Assembly (NCBI GenBank): GCA_013153035.1
Contig: JAADFF010000083.1
Coordinates: forward strand, 21,666-85,665
Direction: 5' to 3'
DNA length: 64,000 nt
From: Dictyoglomota bacterium
Lineage (GTDB): Bacteria; Coprothermobacterota; Coprothermobacteria; Coprothermobacterales; JAADFF01
Shown: positions 1-8,960 of the stretch, piece by piece
Layout: each line of letters starts with the position of its first letter
Numbering within the stretch: the first letter of the stretch is position 1
Notes under the pieces: model-generated
Told to the model about the DNA's origin: nothing
Seen by the model: the letters and a program-made list of their open reading frames with translations, nothing else
The model's database searches: none
Made by a program: the position numbers and the translations under genes

Positions 1-352
1 TAAGGACGACATCATCTACACTTCTTTGGACTTGCATTGCACCCTGCATGTCAATTTCCAAGATAACTGTTTTCCCTTCAGCCAGTTTATCAAACACCTG
101 TCTTTTAGGGGTACCATAATAATGCCCATGAACATAGGCCCATTCAAGCAGCTGGTTATTTACAACCATCTCTTCAAATTGTTTATCATCAATGAAAATA
201 TAATCTTTACCCGGTATTTCGCCGGGACGAGGCTTTCTTGTTGTAACAGAAACGGAAATATACAAATCGGGCATCTCTGCAAGAAGCCTTTTCACCACTG
301 TACCTTTTCCTACCCCAGAAGGTCCAGAGATAACAATCAAACTACCTCCCAT
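1..352 (-). CDS. gmk: guanylate kinase, 3' end outside window
   Basis: Converts GMP to GDP with ATP in the cytoplasm, for purine nucleotide supply. The 117 visible residues begin [17 protein letters not shown], so the P-loop GPSGVGKG is at residues 10-17. The GMP-binding region follows with [10 protein letters not shown] and an [13 protein letters not shown] segment typical of the family. The ATG shares its A with the TGA of remA (TGATG), so translation is probably coupled. The order yicC-remA-gmk is common in Firmicutes and related phyla. The C-terminal part lies beyond the left edge. Confidence 0.96.
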   Translation of the reverse strand, partial: MGGSLIVISGPSGVGKGTVVKRLLAEMPDLYISVSVTTRKPRPGEIPGKDYIFIDDKQFEEMVVNNQLLEWAYVHGHYYGTPKRQVFDKLAEGKTVILEIDMQGAMQVQRSVDDVVL

Positions 353-633
353 CAGTCTTCCTCCTCATCTTCATCTTCTTCATCCCACTCACCACGGGAT
401 ACTAGTGTTTCAGGAAGCACAGCAGAAAGAACAACGATACCTCCATCCATAATAATAACCGCCCTTGTTCGCCTGCCATAAGTAGCATCTACAAGCATAC
501 CAGACTCTCTGGCTTGTTTAATAAGTCTGCGAATAGGATTTGAATCTGGATGAACAATGGCTACAATTTTATTGATAGCTACATGTGAACCATATCCAAT
601 ATTAAGAAACTGAACTTCTGCCACTTTTATCAC
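352..633 (-). CDS. remA: RemA/DUF370 family regulatory protein
   Basis: Small protein of the RemA (YlzA, DUF370) family, known in Bacillus as a DNA-binding activator of biofilm matrix genes. The 93 residues show the family's pattern, with [27 protein letters not shown] near the N-terminus and [15 protein letters not shown] in the middle. The end is odd: residues after about 82 are almost all Asp and Glu, with one Trp, an acidic tail I would not expect in the short Bacillus protein. The gene sits between yicC (4-base overlap) and gmk (1-base overlap), its usual place. A DNA-binding role here is inferred from the family only. Confidence 0.9.
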   Translation of the reverse strand: MIKVAEVQFLNIGYGSHVAINKIVAIVHPDSNPIRRLIKQARESGMLVDATYGRRTRAVIIMDGGIVVLSAVLPETLVSRGEWDEEDEDEEED

Positions 634-1475
634 TCCACATTCATTGCATGCTCTTTCATTGCCTCTACCCTGCTACGCATGTCAACAATAATATCGCCTA
701 CAGCATGATGTCTAATCTTCTGTGACATTGTATTTATCTCTCTCTGCAGCTCCTGAAGAAGTATATTTAAATTATAACCTACAGCATCATCTTTGCCAAA
801 CAGGGCTTTTATGCGCTGTATATGCATGCTAGCTCTCTGTATCTCTTCATCAACAAGAAGAGGGCTAATGGCCTGGGCAATATCTTTAACTGTTAACCCC
901 TCAAGGGTATAGGCGGAAAGAATTTCTTCCACCTTCTTTTGAAGCTCTTCATAAATCTTGGGGAGCATACCTTTAATCTGGGCAAGTCCTTTTTCAATAT
1001 ACTCCAAATGCTCTTTTAGCACCTGTTCAATATATGCACCTTCTTCTTTTTTCACAGACACAAATTTGTCGAGAGCATCTCTGGCAACACTGAGAACAAT
1101 ATCCCTTAATCCTTCTTTATCGGCTATATCCCAAAAGTTTGAGGTGTGATATACATCATCGAATGAAATAACACCCTGCAGTGTAGGATGCATAGCAAGG
1201 ACTTCTTCTATAGTTTTCATATAAGAATGAATAGTGTCCCAATGTATCTCCAGCGCTTCGTCAGATGTCCACCTGATGGAAACATAGATGTCAACCTTAC
1301 CGCGCCTCACAAAATCTTTTACAAGAGAACGAATATCATATTCTACAAAATAGGCAAAACCCGGCACCCTAACATTGATATCAAGGTGCCGGGAATTTAC
1401 TCCCTTTACACTAACAGAAACACTATAAACATCATTTTGGCCGGTTGCTTCGGCAAATCCGGTCATACTCTTCAC
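630..1475 (-). CDS. yicC: YicC family endoribonuclease
   Basis: Member of the YicC/YloC family, characterised as endoribonucleases that affect RNA turnover. The 281 residues start [12 protein letters not shown], the family's near-invariant opening. The N-terminal half has [16 protein letters not shown], and the C-terminal DUF1732 part contains [22 protein letters not shown]. Length fits the family (about 285-295). It overlaps tdh upstream and remA downstream by 4 bases each (ATGA type), so the four genes tdh-yicC-remA-gmk form one transcription unit. Confidence 0.93.
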   Translation of the reverse strand: MKSMTGFAEATGQNDVYSVSVSVKGVNSRHLDINVRVPGFAYFVEYDIRSLVKDFVRRGKVDIYVSIRWTSDEALEIHWDTIHSYMKTIEEVLAMHPTLQGVISFDDVYHTSNFWDIADKEGLRDIVLSVARDALDKFVSVKKEEGAYIEQVLKEHLEYIEKGLAQIKGMLPKIYEELQKKVEEILSAYTLEGLTVKDIAQAISPLLVDEEIQRASMHIQRIKALFGKDDAVGYNLNILLQELQREINTMSQKIRHHAVGDIIVDMRSRVEAMKEHAMNVE

Positions 1476-2506
1476 GGTTTCATAACCACCTTTCCAGCTT
1501 TACCTTCAAATAAGGCTTTAAAACCTTCTTCATATTTTTCTAGAGGAATAACGTGGGTAATAATGGGAGACAAATCAACTACACCTTTCTCCAACAAAGA
1601 AACAGCTTGATACCATGTTTCATACATCTTACGGCCAATAATTCCTCTCACGGTAATTCCTTTCATAACAATACCATTAGCCACATCAAGAGATACATCA
1701 TCTGATGGAATACCAAGAATCGTCACTTGTCCTTCTGGAACAACTATTTTTAATGCATCTTTTAGAGCTGCAGGAGCTCCTGACATTTCAAGAACAGTAT
1801 CTACACCTCTACCCTTCGTTAGTTCCATAACCTTGTCATACAGATTTTCTTCTGCCACATTAATAGTAACATCGGCACCCATCTTCTTGGCAAGTTCCAG
1901 TCTAAAAGGTTTAATATCAGTGGCAATAACCATAGAGGCACCAAAAGCCTTGGCAAGGGCTATAGCCATATTACCAATTGGGCCGCTTCCAAGAACAGCA
2001 ACAGTTTTTGCCCTAATAGGGGACTCCATAACCGTATGTATGGCATTGCCAAATGGCTCCATAATAGAGGCCATCTCTAGAGGAATACCCTCTGCATGTA
2101 CAAGATTCTCTTCAGGAAGAACAACATATTCAGCATATGTACCATTTATATCAACACCAAGTATACGGGTATTTTTACATACATGTGCCTTACCAGTACG
2201 ACAGAACTCGCATACACCACATACGACATGAGTTTCTGCTGTAACAATATCACCTGGTTTTATACGAAATACACCCTCACCTACCTCAACAACTTCTCCA
2301 ACAAATTCATGTCCTATGGTTAGTGGTGGTTTAATACGATTCTGAGACCAATGGTCCCATTTATATATATGAAGGTCTGTTCCACATATAGATGTGCGAA
2401 GGACTTTAATAAGAACCCATCCCGGCTTGACCTCCGGAATTTCCACTTCCTCAAGCCACAGCCCAGGCTCTGGCCTCGACTTTCTAATAGCCTTCATTGT
2501 AGCCAT
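1472..2506 (-). CDS. tdh: L-threonine 3-dehydrogenase
   Basis: Zinc-dependent medium-chain dehydrogenase that oxidises L-threonine to 2-amino-3-oxobutanoate with NAD, the first step of threonine breakdown to glycine and acetyl-CoA. Of 344 residues, the catalytic zinc ligands are C41 (in SICGTDLHIY) and H66-E67 (in GHEFVGE). The structural zinc cysteines are C96, C99, C102 and C110. A Rossmann glycine motif GSGPIGNMA follows near residue 173. The Tdh-specific KWDHW segment separates it from general alcohol dehydrogenases. An excellent ribosome binding site (GAGGAGGTG) stands 6 bases before the ATG. It fits the amino-acid-fermenting lifestyle suggested by the vor-buk operon. Confidence 0.9.
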   Translation of the reverse strand: MATMKAIRKSRPEPGLWLEEVEIPEVKPGWVLIKVLRTSICGTDLHIYKWDHWSQNRIKPPLTIGHEFVGEVVEVGEGVFRIKPGDIVTAETHVVCGVCEFCRTGKAHVCKNTRILGVDINGTYAEYVVLPEENLVHAEGIPLEMASIMEPFGNAIHTVMESPIRAKTVAVLGSGPIGNMAIALAKAFGASMVIATDIKPFRLELAKKMGADVTINVAEENLYDKVMELTKGRGVDTVLEMSGAPAALKDALKIVVPEGQVTILGIPSDDVSLDVANGIVMKGITVRGIIGRKMYETWYQAVSLLEKGVVDLSPIITHVIPLEKYEEGFKALFEGKAGKVVMKP

Positions 2507-2520
2507 AAAAACACCTCCTC

Positions 2521-2557
2521 AAAATATATAAAGGGCCCAGGTTTTACCTGAGCCCTT
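2521..2557 (-). terminator. probable intrinsic terminator after the aminotransferase
   Basis: Minus-strand RNA would form AAGGGCTCAGGT / ACCTGGGCCCTT with a short A-rich loop, a stem of about 11-12 pairs with one mismatch, followed by TATATATTTT. It lies 48 bases after the stop at 2605 and just before the tdh ribosome binding site, so it probably closes the tig-to-aminotransferase series. The T tract is interrupted, so efficiency is uncertain. I see no convincing sigma-70 promoter for tdh in the remaining bases (2558-2604), so read-through may supply tdh. Confidence 0.65.
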
Positions 2558-2604
2558 GTATGAAACCTACTTACTTGTTGTAGTTGTAGTGGTACTATTC
2601 AAGT

Positions 2605-3789
2605 TTAGGCCTCCTTCAGAAGTTTATGGAATGCCTCTTCCATACGATCCATACCAATCTTGATGTTCTCCATAGATGTTGCATAAGAGATTCTGATATA
2701 GCCTTCACCACCATCACCAAAAGAGGTGCCACCAAGCAGTGCTACACCAGCCTGTTCAAGGAGATAACTGGCTATCTCTGCGGCTGGTTTGCCAAACTTC
2801 TTAACATTGGGGAATGCATAGAATGCACCATGTGGCATAAGTGCATGCACACCAGGCATGTTATTAAGACGCTCAATAATATAGTCTCTTCTCCTATTAA
2901 ACTCGGCCACCATTTCCTTAGGCTGATCCTGTGGTCCCTCATATGCTGCCTTACCAGCCAGCTGAATAAATGTTGGAGCATGAGAATATACATTGACCTG
3001 AATCTGAGAGAAAACCTCAGCAACAGGCTTGGGGGCAACAGCGTAACCAAGACGCCAACCTGTCATGGCATATATCTTGGAGAATCCTTCCATAAGAATT
3101 ATATTCTTATGGAACTCATCAAACTCATAGAAAGATGGAGCCATTTCTCCTTCAAAGTAAATACGATGATAAAGCTCATCAGCAAGAATCATAATATCTG
3201 TACCATCAACAAGTTCAAGAATTCTCTTAATATCTTCTCTCGTAAGAACAGAACCTGTTGGGTTGTGTGGCGTATTGATGATAATAACCTTGGTCTTAGG
3301 GGTAATCATACTCTTAAGTTCATCAATATCCAATCTAAATTCGTTTTCTTCTCTCAAAATAATGGGCTTGGGTACACCACCAGCAAACTGGATAGCAGAA
3401 GAATATATAGGATATCCGGGGTCTGGATATATAACTTCGTCTCCGGGATTAACAAATGCCAACATGGTGTAAAGAATAATCGGTTTTGCACCAACAGTAA
3501 TAACAATCTGCTCTGGATCAACCTTTGTGTTTCTTGTGCTTGCCACATAGTTAGCAAAAGCAGTTCTTACCTCTGGAAGACCTGGAGCGGGTCCATAATG
3601 GGTATAACCCTGTTCAAGAGCTTCAAATGCTGCCTTCTTAATGTGGGCTGGTGTGTCAAAATCTGGCTCACCAATTTCAAAGTGAACCACCTTCTTGCCT
3701 GTGGCCTCAATAGCACGGGCTTTGGCAAGAACTTCAAATGCACCTTCTCCCCCCATCCTCTTTGTCAATTCTGCAAATTTATAATCCAC
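2605..3789 (-). CDS. PLP-dependent aminotransferase, class I/II (AspB type)
   Basis: Fold-type I aminotransferase of 394 residues, most like the aspartate/aromatic (AspB, I-gamma) group. Visible motifs are YPDPGYPIYSS near 121-131, NTPHNPTGS at 172-180 (PLP-phosphate and pyridine contacts), DELYHRIYFEG from 204, and the PLP lysine K238 in FSKIYAMTGWRLGY, followed by the substrate arginine in RLGY. The exact amino donor cannot be read from sequence. The start is GTG at 3789, preceded at 8 bases by AAGGAGG; an ATG next to that site is out of frame. It is the last gene before the terminator at 2521-2557. Confidence 0.88.
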   Translation of the reverse strand: MDYKFAELTKRMGGEGAFEVLAKARAIEATGKKVVHFEIGEPDFDTPAHIKKAAFEALEQGYTHYGPAPGLPEVRTAFANYVASTRNTKVDPEQIVITVGAKPIILYTMLAFVNPGDEVIYPDPGYPIYSSAIQFAGGVPKPIILREENEFRLDIDELKSMITPKTKVIIINTPHNPTGSVLTREDIKRILELVDGTDIMILADELYHRIYFEGEMAPSFYEFDEFHKNIILMEGFSKIYAMTGWRLGYAVAPKPVAEVFSQIQVNVYSHAPTFIQLAGKAAYEGPQDQPKEMVAEFNRRRDYIIERLNNMPGVHALMPHGAFYAFPNVKKFGKPAAEIASYLLEQAGVALLGGTSFGDGGEGYIRISYATSMENIKIGMDRMEEAFHKLLKEA

Positions 3790-3834
3790 AAGTCATCCCT
3801 CCTTGCATAAACACATGCATATTTCATGACATAT

Positions 3835-4671
3835 TTATTGTATCACTTTTTTAAAATGCAGGTACACCTCTATCAGATGTTCCACTGGAGTAGAAGCCCC
3901 ACCAACTATAAGAATATTCCGATAATCTTTGATGCTTTCGTCATCTATATCATCTGCTTTCTCGATCCAAATAGCAGCTGTATAACTCTTAGCCTTTTCG
4001 TATAACCGTTTTGTATTGGCACTATTTTTGCCACCTACCACAACAATGAAATCATATTTACTCCCTACCCTGTCAATAACTCCTTGTCTTCCTCTGGTAG
4101 CAGGACAAATGGTATTGACAATGCGTATATCATCACTAATGGTATAAATATCCTTCAAAACATCTGGTACTTTAGCATATTCATAGGTCGTCTGGAATAC
4201 TACACCAATAGGTATCCCTCTGGGAGCTTTGTCTAAATCTTTGTAGAAAACATATTTACCGTTAGGAAGATGAGACACAAGGGCTAAAGTCTCTTGATGA
4301 TGGGGATCGGCAACAATGATAAGAAACCTTCCTTCATCTATCAGCTCTTTGGCTTTTCGATGTAAATGCTCAACAAGAGGACAAACGGCATCTATAATAT
4401 TGGCTCTCTTTTTTCCTAAGATATTTTTTATCTCAAGAGGAGTACCATGGGCCGATAAGATAACAGTACCACCTTCAGGAATATCCTCCGGAGGAGAAAT
4501 CACTACCCCTTGCTGCTGTAACTCTCTGACCACTCGGGGATTATGGATAAGTGGATGGAGCATATACACAGGTCTTTTTCTTTTCAGAACTTCTTTTGTC
4601 ACATCCAAGGCCCTACCTACTCCAAAGCAGGGACCTGTAGGAAATGCAATAGCTATCTTAGAGGCTGTCAT
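3835..4671 (-). CDS. ispH: 4-hydroxy-3-methylbut-2-enyl diphosphate reductase
   Basis: Iron-sulfur enzyme that makes IPP and DMAPP in the last step of the non-mevalonate isoprenoid pathway. The 278 residues keep the three cluster cysteines C15 (PCFGVGRAL), C97 (DAVCPLV) and C189 (NTICPATRGRQ). They also keep the substrate histidines H43 and H75, and the H125-x-E127 pair in DPHHQET. Further family motifs are VVVGGKNSANT and GGASTP. The start overlaps the end of cmk-plsC by 14 bases. The cmk-plsC-ispH order is the usual one in Firmicutes, though no rpsA follows here. Confidence 0.95.
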   Translation of the reverse strand: MTASKIAIAFPTGPCFGVGRALDVTKEVLKRKRPVYMLHPLIHNPRVVRELQQQGVVISPPEDIPEGGTVILSAHGTPLEIKNILGKKRANIIDAVCPLVEHLHRKAKELIDEGRFLIIVADPHHQETLALVSHLPNGKYVFYKDLDKAPRGIPIGVVFQTTYEYAKVPDVLKDIYTISDDIRIVNTICPATRGRQGVIDRVGSKYDFIVVVGGKNSANTKRLYEKAKSYTAAIWIEKADDIDDESIKDYRNILIVGGASTPVEHLIEVYLHFKKVIQ

Positions 4672-5893
4672 ACAACATCTGCACCCTCTCTTTTAAAAGC
4701 TCTAATGCACTCTCCATATCTCGATGAGGGTATAAATCTCTGGGGTAAACCGGTTCTCCAACTCCAACCTTGACCTTTCTCATACCGGGAATGATGTCTC
4801 TCCACTTGACTCCACCCTCAAGTCCTTTAATGGCTACAGGTAAAACAGGAGTAATACCCTTAACGACAAAATATGAAACACCAGGGTACCAAGGAAGCAT
4901 TTTTCCATCATAACTACGATGAGCTTCTGGCGCAAGGCCAACAATACGTTCCTGTCGGAGTCTTCTAATTGCCTCCCTAACAGCTCTCACATCTTTCCCT
5001 TCCCTATCAACAGGGAATGCACCTAGTTTGTAGAGAAGAGAACCCAGTATGGGATATTGAAACAACTCTTTCTTAGCCATATACTCTATCTGTCTTGGCA
5101 TAGATACCATGGCAATAAGTGGAGGATCCCAACCACTAATATGATTGAATATCATAAGCCAACGACCAGCCTTAGGAAAACGACCATGAAGAGACATACG
5201 AAACCAACCACGGAGTATAGGACCAATAGTTTTCTGAGCAAATGCCTGAAGAGGTACACGAGGAACGTGCTTCATAACATGCTTCTCCATAATATCTACA
5301 GCCTCTTCAGGAGTCATGCCGGTAGTGTCAATGATAATGGCATCATCTGCCGGTTTTAAAGGGGCTATTTCTCTTTCTTTATCAGCCCTATCTCTAGCTG
5401 CAATTTTTTCTGCAAATTCTCTCAGTATCTCTTCAGTAGGCTCAAGGCCTAGTTGTAGTACCCTACGACGGGCTCTTTCCATAACATCGGCATCAATGTA
5501 AAACTTTACTTTGGCATTGGGAAAAACCACTGTGCCCATGTCCCTACCATCAACTACGAAATTACCTCCTTCGGCAAGTAGCTTTAGGGTAGCATTGACC
5601 TCATCTCTCACACTAGGGTCTTTAGCAACCTTAGCAGCCCATTTACCTACTTCTTCACTCTGTAACACATCATCTATCTTTTCACCATCAAGATAGACCC
5701 CATCTTTTTTGATGCGAAATCGCCCCTTCTTTACAAGGTCTTCAAGAGCAATATTTTCCCCACGGGATGCCATTAACCCCTTTAATCTATACAAAAGACC
5801 AGAACTAAAGAAGGTAAGTCCTAACCTATCTGCAAGCATACGTCCTAGTGTACTCTTTCCACTACCGGCAACACCATCTATTGTTATAATCAT
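4658..5893 (-). CDS. cytidylate kinase fused to 1-acylglycerol-3-phosphate acyltransferase
   Basis: A 411-residue fusion. Residues 1 to about 205 are cytidylate kinase (CMP + ATP to CDP): P-loop GVAGSGKS at 7-14, VDGRDMGT at 114-121 and RDRADKEREIAP in the lid region. Residues about 215-411 are a PlsC acyltransferase, with the catalytic HX4D (H251, D256, in FNHISGWD) and PEAHRS at 322-327 where PEGTRS is usual. The ATG at 5893 is preferred over an in-frame start 27 bases upstream because AGGGGGGAG lies just before it. In many bacteria cmk and plsC are adjacent genes; here they are one frame. The product links nucleotide and phospholipid synthesis only physically, as far as can be seen. Confidence 0.9.
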   Translation of the reverse strand: MIITIDGVAGSGKSTLGRMLADRLGLTFFSSGLLYRLKGLMASRGENIALEDLVKKGRFRIKKDGVYLDGEKIDDVLQSEEVGKWAAKVAKDPSVRDEVNATLKLLAEGGNFVVDGRDMGTVVFPNAKVKFYIDADVMERARRRVLQLGLEPTEEILREFAEKIAARDRADKEREIAPLKPADDAIIIDTTGMTPEEAVDIMEKHVMKHVPRVPLQAFAQKTIGPILRGWFRMSLHGRFPKAGRWLMIFNHISGWDPPLIAMVSMPRQIEYMAKKELFQYPILGSLLYKLGAFPVDREGKDVRAVREAIRRLRQERIVGLAPEAHRSYDGKMLPWYPGVSYFVVKGITPVLPVAIKGLEGGVKWRDIIPGMRKVKVGVGEPVYPRDLYPHRDMESALELLKERVQMLYDSL

Positions 5894-5904
5894 CGCTCTC
5901 CCCC

Positions 5905-6888
5905 CTAAATATGAAACCACCTCATAGCATCTTCGACTTCCCTGATAACCTTAGATGCCTCCGCTTTCGCCTTTTCCATACCAGAGGCTATAACTTCATC
6001 TATCTTACTCTTGTCTGCCATATACTCCTTATACTTCTCTCTTATAGGGGATACAGCTTTATTAATCTTTTCTGCAAGGTGCATCTTACATGCCACACAA
6101 CCACGGGTACCAGCACGGCATTCTCTTTCTATCTGCTCTATTTCCTCATCAGATTCCTTAAATACTTTATGAAGAGTAAAAACAGAACACACCTCGGGAT
6201 GCCCTGGGTCATTTTTGCGTATTTTCTGAGGATCAGTAATCATTTGTCTTACTTTACCCCTTATAGTTTCCTCATCTTCTACTATAGAGATATAATTACC
6301 TCTACTCTTACTCATTCTGATCCCATCAGTGCCGGGTACAGCAGGAAACTCTCTCAATAAAGGTTTGGGCATAGGAAATATATCACCATAAAATCTATTA
6401 AAACGACCAGCAATATCCCTTGTTAATTCAAGATGTGGAATCTGGTCTTTACCAACAGGCACCAATTCACCTTTATACACCAATATATCAGCAGCCTGCA
6501 AAACAGGATATCCTAACAAACCGTAGTTAACCGTTGGATCATCAGCACGTACCATCTCTTTTAAAGTCGGATTTCTCTCTAACCAACCAACAGGGGTCAG
6601 AGCACCAAATATCATAGCCAACCTGAGATGTTCATCAACTGTAGACTGCACAAAGACCGTGGATTTCTCTGGGTCTATTCCAGATGCAAGCCATATGGCA
6701 ACAAGCTCATATGTATGTTCTTTAACTTCCCAAGCACTATCATACTTACTAAATAAAGCGTGCCAGTCAGCAACAAAATAAAATGTTTCGTACTGCTCTT
6801 GAAGTTCTACCCAAGACTCAATAACACCTTTTAAATGACCAATGTGTAGAAGTCCAGTAGGTCTCATTCCACTAACAACTCTCTTCAC
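5905..6888 (-). CDS. trpS: tryptophanyl-tRNA synthetase with Fe-S cluster motif
   Basis: Class Ic synthetase that charges tRNA-Trp. Of 327 residues, HIGH appears at 15-18 and KMSKS as RMSKS at 191-195, with GKDQIPHLELTRDIA before it. Cysteines C234, C257, C264 and C267 give the exact spacing C-x22-C-x6-C-x2-C. From established knowledge this pattern binds a [4Fe-4S] cluster near the anticodon-recognition region in Thermotoga maritima TrpRS. The start overlaps the upstream PLP gene by 17 bases. Function is certain; the cluster is inferred from the motif. Confidence 0.96.
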   Translation of the reverse strand: MKRVVSGMRPTGLLHIGHLKGVIESWVELQEQYETFYFVADWHALFSKYDSAWEVKEHTYELVAIWLASGIDPEKSTVFVQSTVDEHLRLAMIFGALTPVGWLERNPTLKEMVRADDPTVNYGLLGYPVLQAADILVYKGELVPVGKDQIPHLELTRDIAGRFNRFYGDIFPMPKPLLREFPAVPGTDGIRMSKSRGNYISIVEDEETIRGKVRQMITDPQKIRKNDPGHPEVCSVFTLHKVFKESDEEIEQIERECRAGTRGCVACKMHLAEKINKAVSPIREKYKEYMADKSKIDEVIASGMEKAKAEASKVIREVEDAMRWFHI

Positions 6889-8044
6889 TGTGCAACACCT
6901 CCAACAGTTTCTTCATATACACAAGTGTATGATAACGACTAACCCCTGGCTGCATATATATTTCATACGGTTCTGCAAACCGTCCATCGGCACTGAGCTC
7001 TAAACTAGCTCCGGACACAAATGACGGTGCTGCCATTATTATATCGTGATCGTATCCAGGAAGTCGCTCTGGAACTGGTGCAAAATGGGCATTTACAGGT
7101 CCAGAACCTTGGATAATTTCCACAAATCTCTGCATAAGTTTATCACTACCCAACCGTATTCTTACAATGATATCACTATACGGATACATCTCTTCCAGTA
7201 CTTCAATACCATGTTCTTTGAAAAGCCCAAGAATATATGATTTACTCCACAATGCTTCGGCAACAAATGATGGTGCGAAGAACAGACCTTGATATGCTCT
7301 CCACAGAAACTCACCTGTCGGACCTACCTCTTTACCCAGGGCCGGTGAAAATGCAAAGTCGGCAATATTCCTTACAAGATGTTTCCTTCCAACAATATAC
7401 CCACCTGTAGGAGCTAAAGTCCCACCAGGATTTTTTATAAGAGAACCAACAATAATATCGGCTCCAACATGAAGAGGTTCCCTATCTTCTACAAACTCAC
7501 CATAACAGTTATCAACGACAATAATAGCCTGCTCATTTAACAACCTGATTCTCTTTATACGCTCAGCCAAGGTATCTATGTTATGCCCCGAAAAGAACGC
7601 ATAACCACCAGAGCGTTGCACCATGATAACATTGGCATGTTTTATATCATCATCGGTAGGCTCTTTTCGTATCTTGACCGACGCAACATTACTTTTCAGA
7701 GAATGAGGATTATCACCAGTGAGAATAGGCTTTACCGTATCATATGGAGTACCCCAAAACAGCACATGACTATCTTTAGAAACAACTCCCCTTAAAGCCA
7801 GATATATAGCATGGGTGGCACTGGTAATCTGAGGTCTGACAATAGCATCTTCACCACCAAACACATATGCATAGACCTCTTCTAGCTTATCACGGCCCAT
7901 ATCATCATAGCCATAACCTGTTGAACCTATGAGGTCCGCCTCTGTAAGCCTTACATTATGAAAGGCATCAAGGACCTTGGCAACATTGCGACTACCTATT
8001 TCTTGTATAATTGCGGATATATCCGATAATCTCATCTCTGGCAT
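6872..8044 (-). CDS. aluminium-resistance / methionine gamma-lyase-like PLP protein
   Basis: Fold-type I PLP enzyme of the YnbB ('aluminum resistance', methionine gamma-lyase family) group, whose physiological reaction is not settled. In 390 residues: TGYGYDDMGRD at 42-52, VDNCYGEFVEDREP from 177 (the PLP-ring aspartate), and the PLP lysine K204 in GSLIKNPGG, followed by PTGGYIVGR. The chosen ATG at 8044 overlaps miaA by 53 bases, but AGGAGG lies 9 bases upstream of it and 18 bases from the next ATG (8035), which supports the longer form. Many Firmicutes also have this gene next to miaA or hfq. Confidence 0.85.
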   Translation of the reverse strand: MPEMRLSDISAIIQEIGSRNVAKVLDAFHNVRLTEADLIGSTGYGYDDMGRDKLEEVYAYVFGGEDAIVRPQITSATHAIYLALRGVVSKDSHVLFWGTPYDTVKPILTGDNPHSLKSNVASVKIRKEPTDDDIKHANVIMVQRSGGYAFFSGHNIDTLAERIKRIRLLNEQAIIVVDNCYGEFVEDREPLHVGADIIVGSLIKNPGGTLAPTGGYIVGRKHLVRNIADFAFSPALGKEVGPTGEFLWRAYQGLFFAPSFVAEALWSKSYILGLFKEHGIEVLEEMYPYSDIIVRIRLGSDKLMQRFVEIIQGSGPVNAHFAPVPERLPGYDHDIIMAAPSFVSGASLELSADGRFAEPYEIYMQPGVSRYHTLVYMKKLLEVLHSEESC

Positions 8045-8960
8045 GTTCTTGATCCTCCTGTGTAATGATAAAATGTGCTTTTTTATCGTTTTTAAACCAT
8101 GTACGCTGTCTTCGGGAAAAACGCCATGTATCGGTAAACACCTCGTTTATAGCCTCATCTTCTGTAATATGTCCCCTGTATGCATCGTATGCATGTTTAT
8201 AGCCTAACACTTCTAGCCATGGAGCAGGTGGAGGGCACATGTCCGCTACCCTACCCGCTTCTTCAACAAATCCCATCTGAAACATTATATGCGTTCTTTT
8301 ATAAATACGCCCTCTAAGAACATCTGGAGGTGGAAGTAAAATATACCTCAGCTCGGTAAAGTGCCTCTGAAAAGATGTGTAATATTCGGTAGCATATGTT
8401 CGCATCTTTCCTGTAGAAAGGTTAATCTCTATGGTGCGGATAATACGTTTAACATCATTGGGATGTATCTTCTCAGCAGATATAGGATCCAGGGCCTTCA
8501 TAAGATTGTAAATGTACTCACTTCCACGCTCACTGACAAGCTGTCTTAAATGATTTCTTATAGCACTGTCAGGTTGAACAGGCACATAGCCACTTTCCCC
8601 AACAAGGGTATAAAAGTACAAAGGTGTGCCTCCAATAAGAAATACGACATCGGTATCTACATGTCGCAAAACCTCATCGGTATCTTTAATAAATCTTGCC
8701 AAAGAATACCTCTCACAAGGAGAAACGACATCTACAAGGCGATAATTGTATCTCTCTATCTCCTCCGCTGAGGGTTTAGCTGTTCCAATGTCAAGGTGCT
8801 TATATACTGCACCACTATCCACAGAGATAGTGGTAAACGATACACCCTCCGCAATGAGCAAATCAAGGATATTATGTAGAAAAGAGGTCTTACCTGAAGC
8901 GGTAAGACCTACTATACTAATAGCCAATTTCCTTTGCTTCTCTTTATACTTCTCTTCCAT
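7992..8960 (-). CDS. miaA: tRNA dimethylallyltransferase
   Basis: Transfers dimethylallyl from DMAPP to A37 of tRNAs that read codons starting with U. The 322 residues contain P-loop GLTASGKT at 18-25, DSGAVYKHLDIGTAKPS (family DSxxxYxxxDIGTAKP), and GGTPLYFYTLV, the usual tRNA/DMAPP site. The C-terminus has the family's R-x-Q-RTWFK segment (SRRQRTWFKND). It overlaps miaB by 17 bases, and MiaB acts on the i6A product, so the two act in sequence. Confidence 0.95.
   Translation of the reverse strand: MEEKYKEKQRKLAISIVGLTASGKTSFLHNILDLLIAEGVSFTTISVDSGAVYKHLDIGTAKPSAEEIERYNYRLVDVVSPCERYSLARFIKDTDEVLRHVDTDVVFLIGGTPLYFYTLVGESGYVPVQPDSAIRNHLRQLVSERGSEYIYNLMKALDPISAEKIHPNDVKRIIRTIEINLSTGKMRTYATEYYTSFQRHFTELRYILLPPPDVLRGRIYKRTHIMFQMGFVEEAGRVADMCPPPAPWLEVLGYKHAYDAYRGHITEDEAINEVFTDTWRFSRRQRTWFKNDKKAHFIITQEDQEHARDEIIGYIRNYTRNR

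Noticed and set aside
356..390. Low-complexity CTT/CAT-rich stretch as a microsatellite
   Set aside because: It encodes the Asp/Glu tail of RemA and is not a uniform repeat.
2626..3810. A 394-codon plus-strand open frame opposite the aminotransferase gene
   Set aside because: It is the antisense of a gene with full PLP-enzyme motifs, has no ribosome binding site and reads as low-quality protein sequence.
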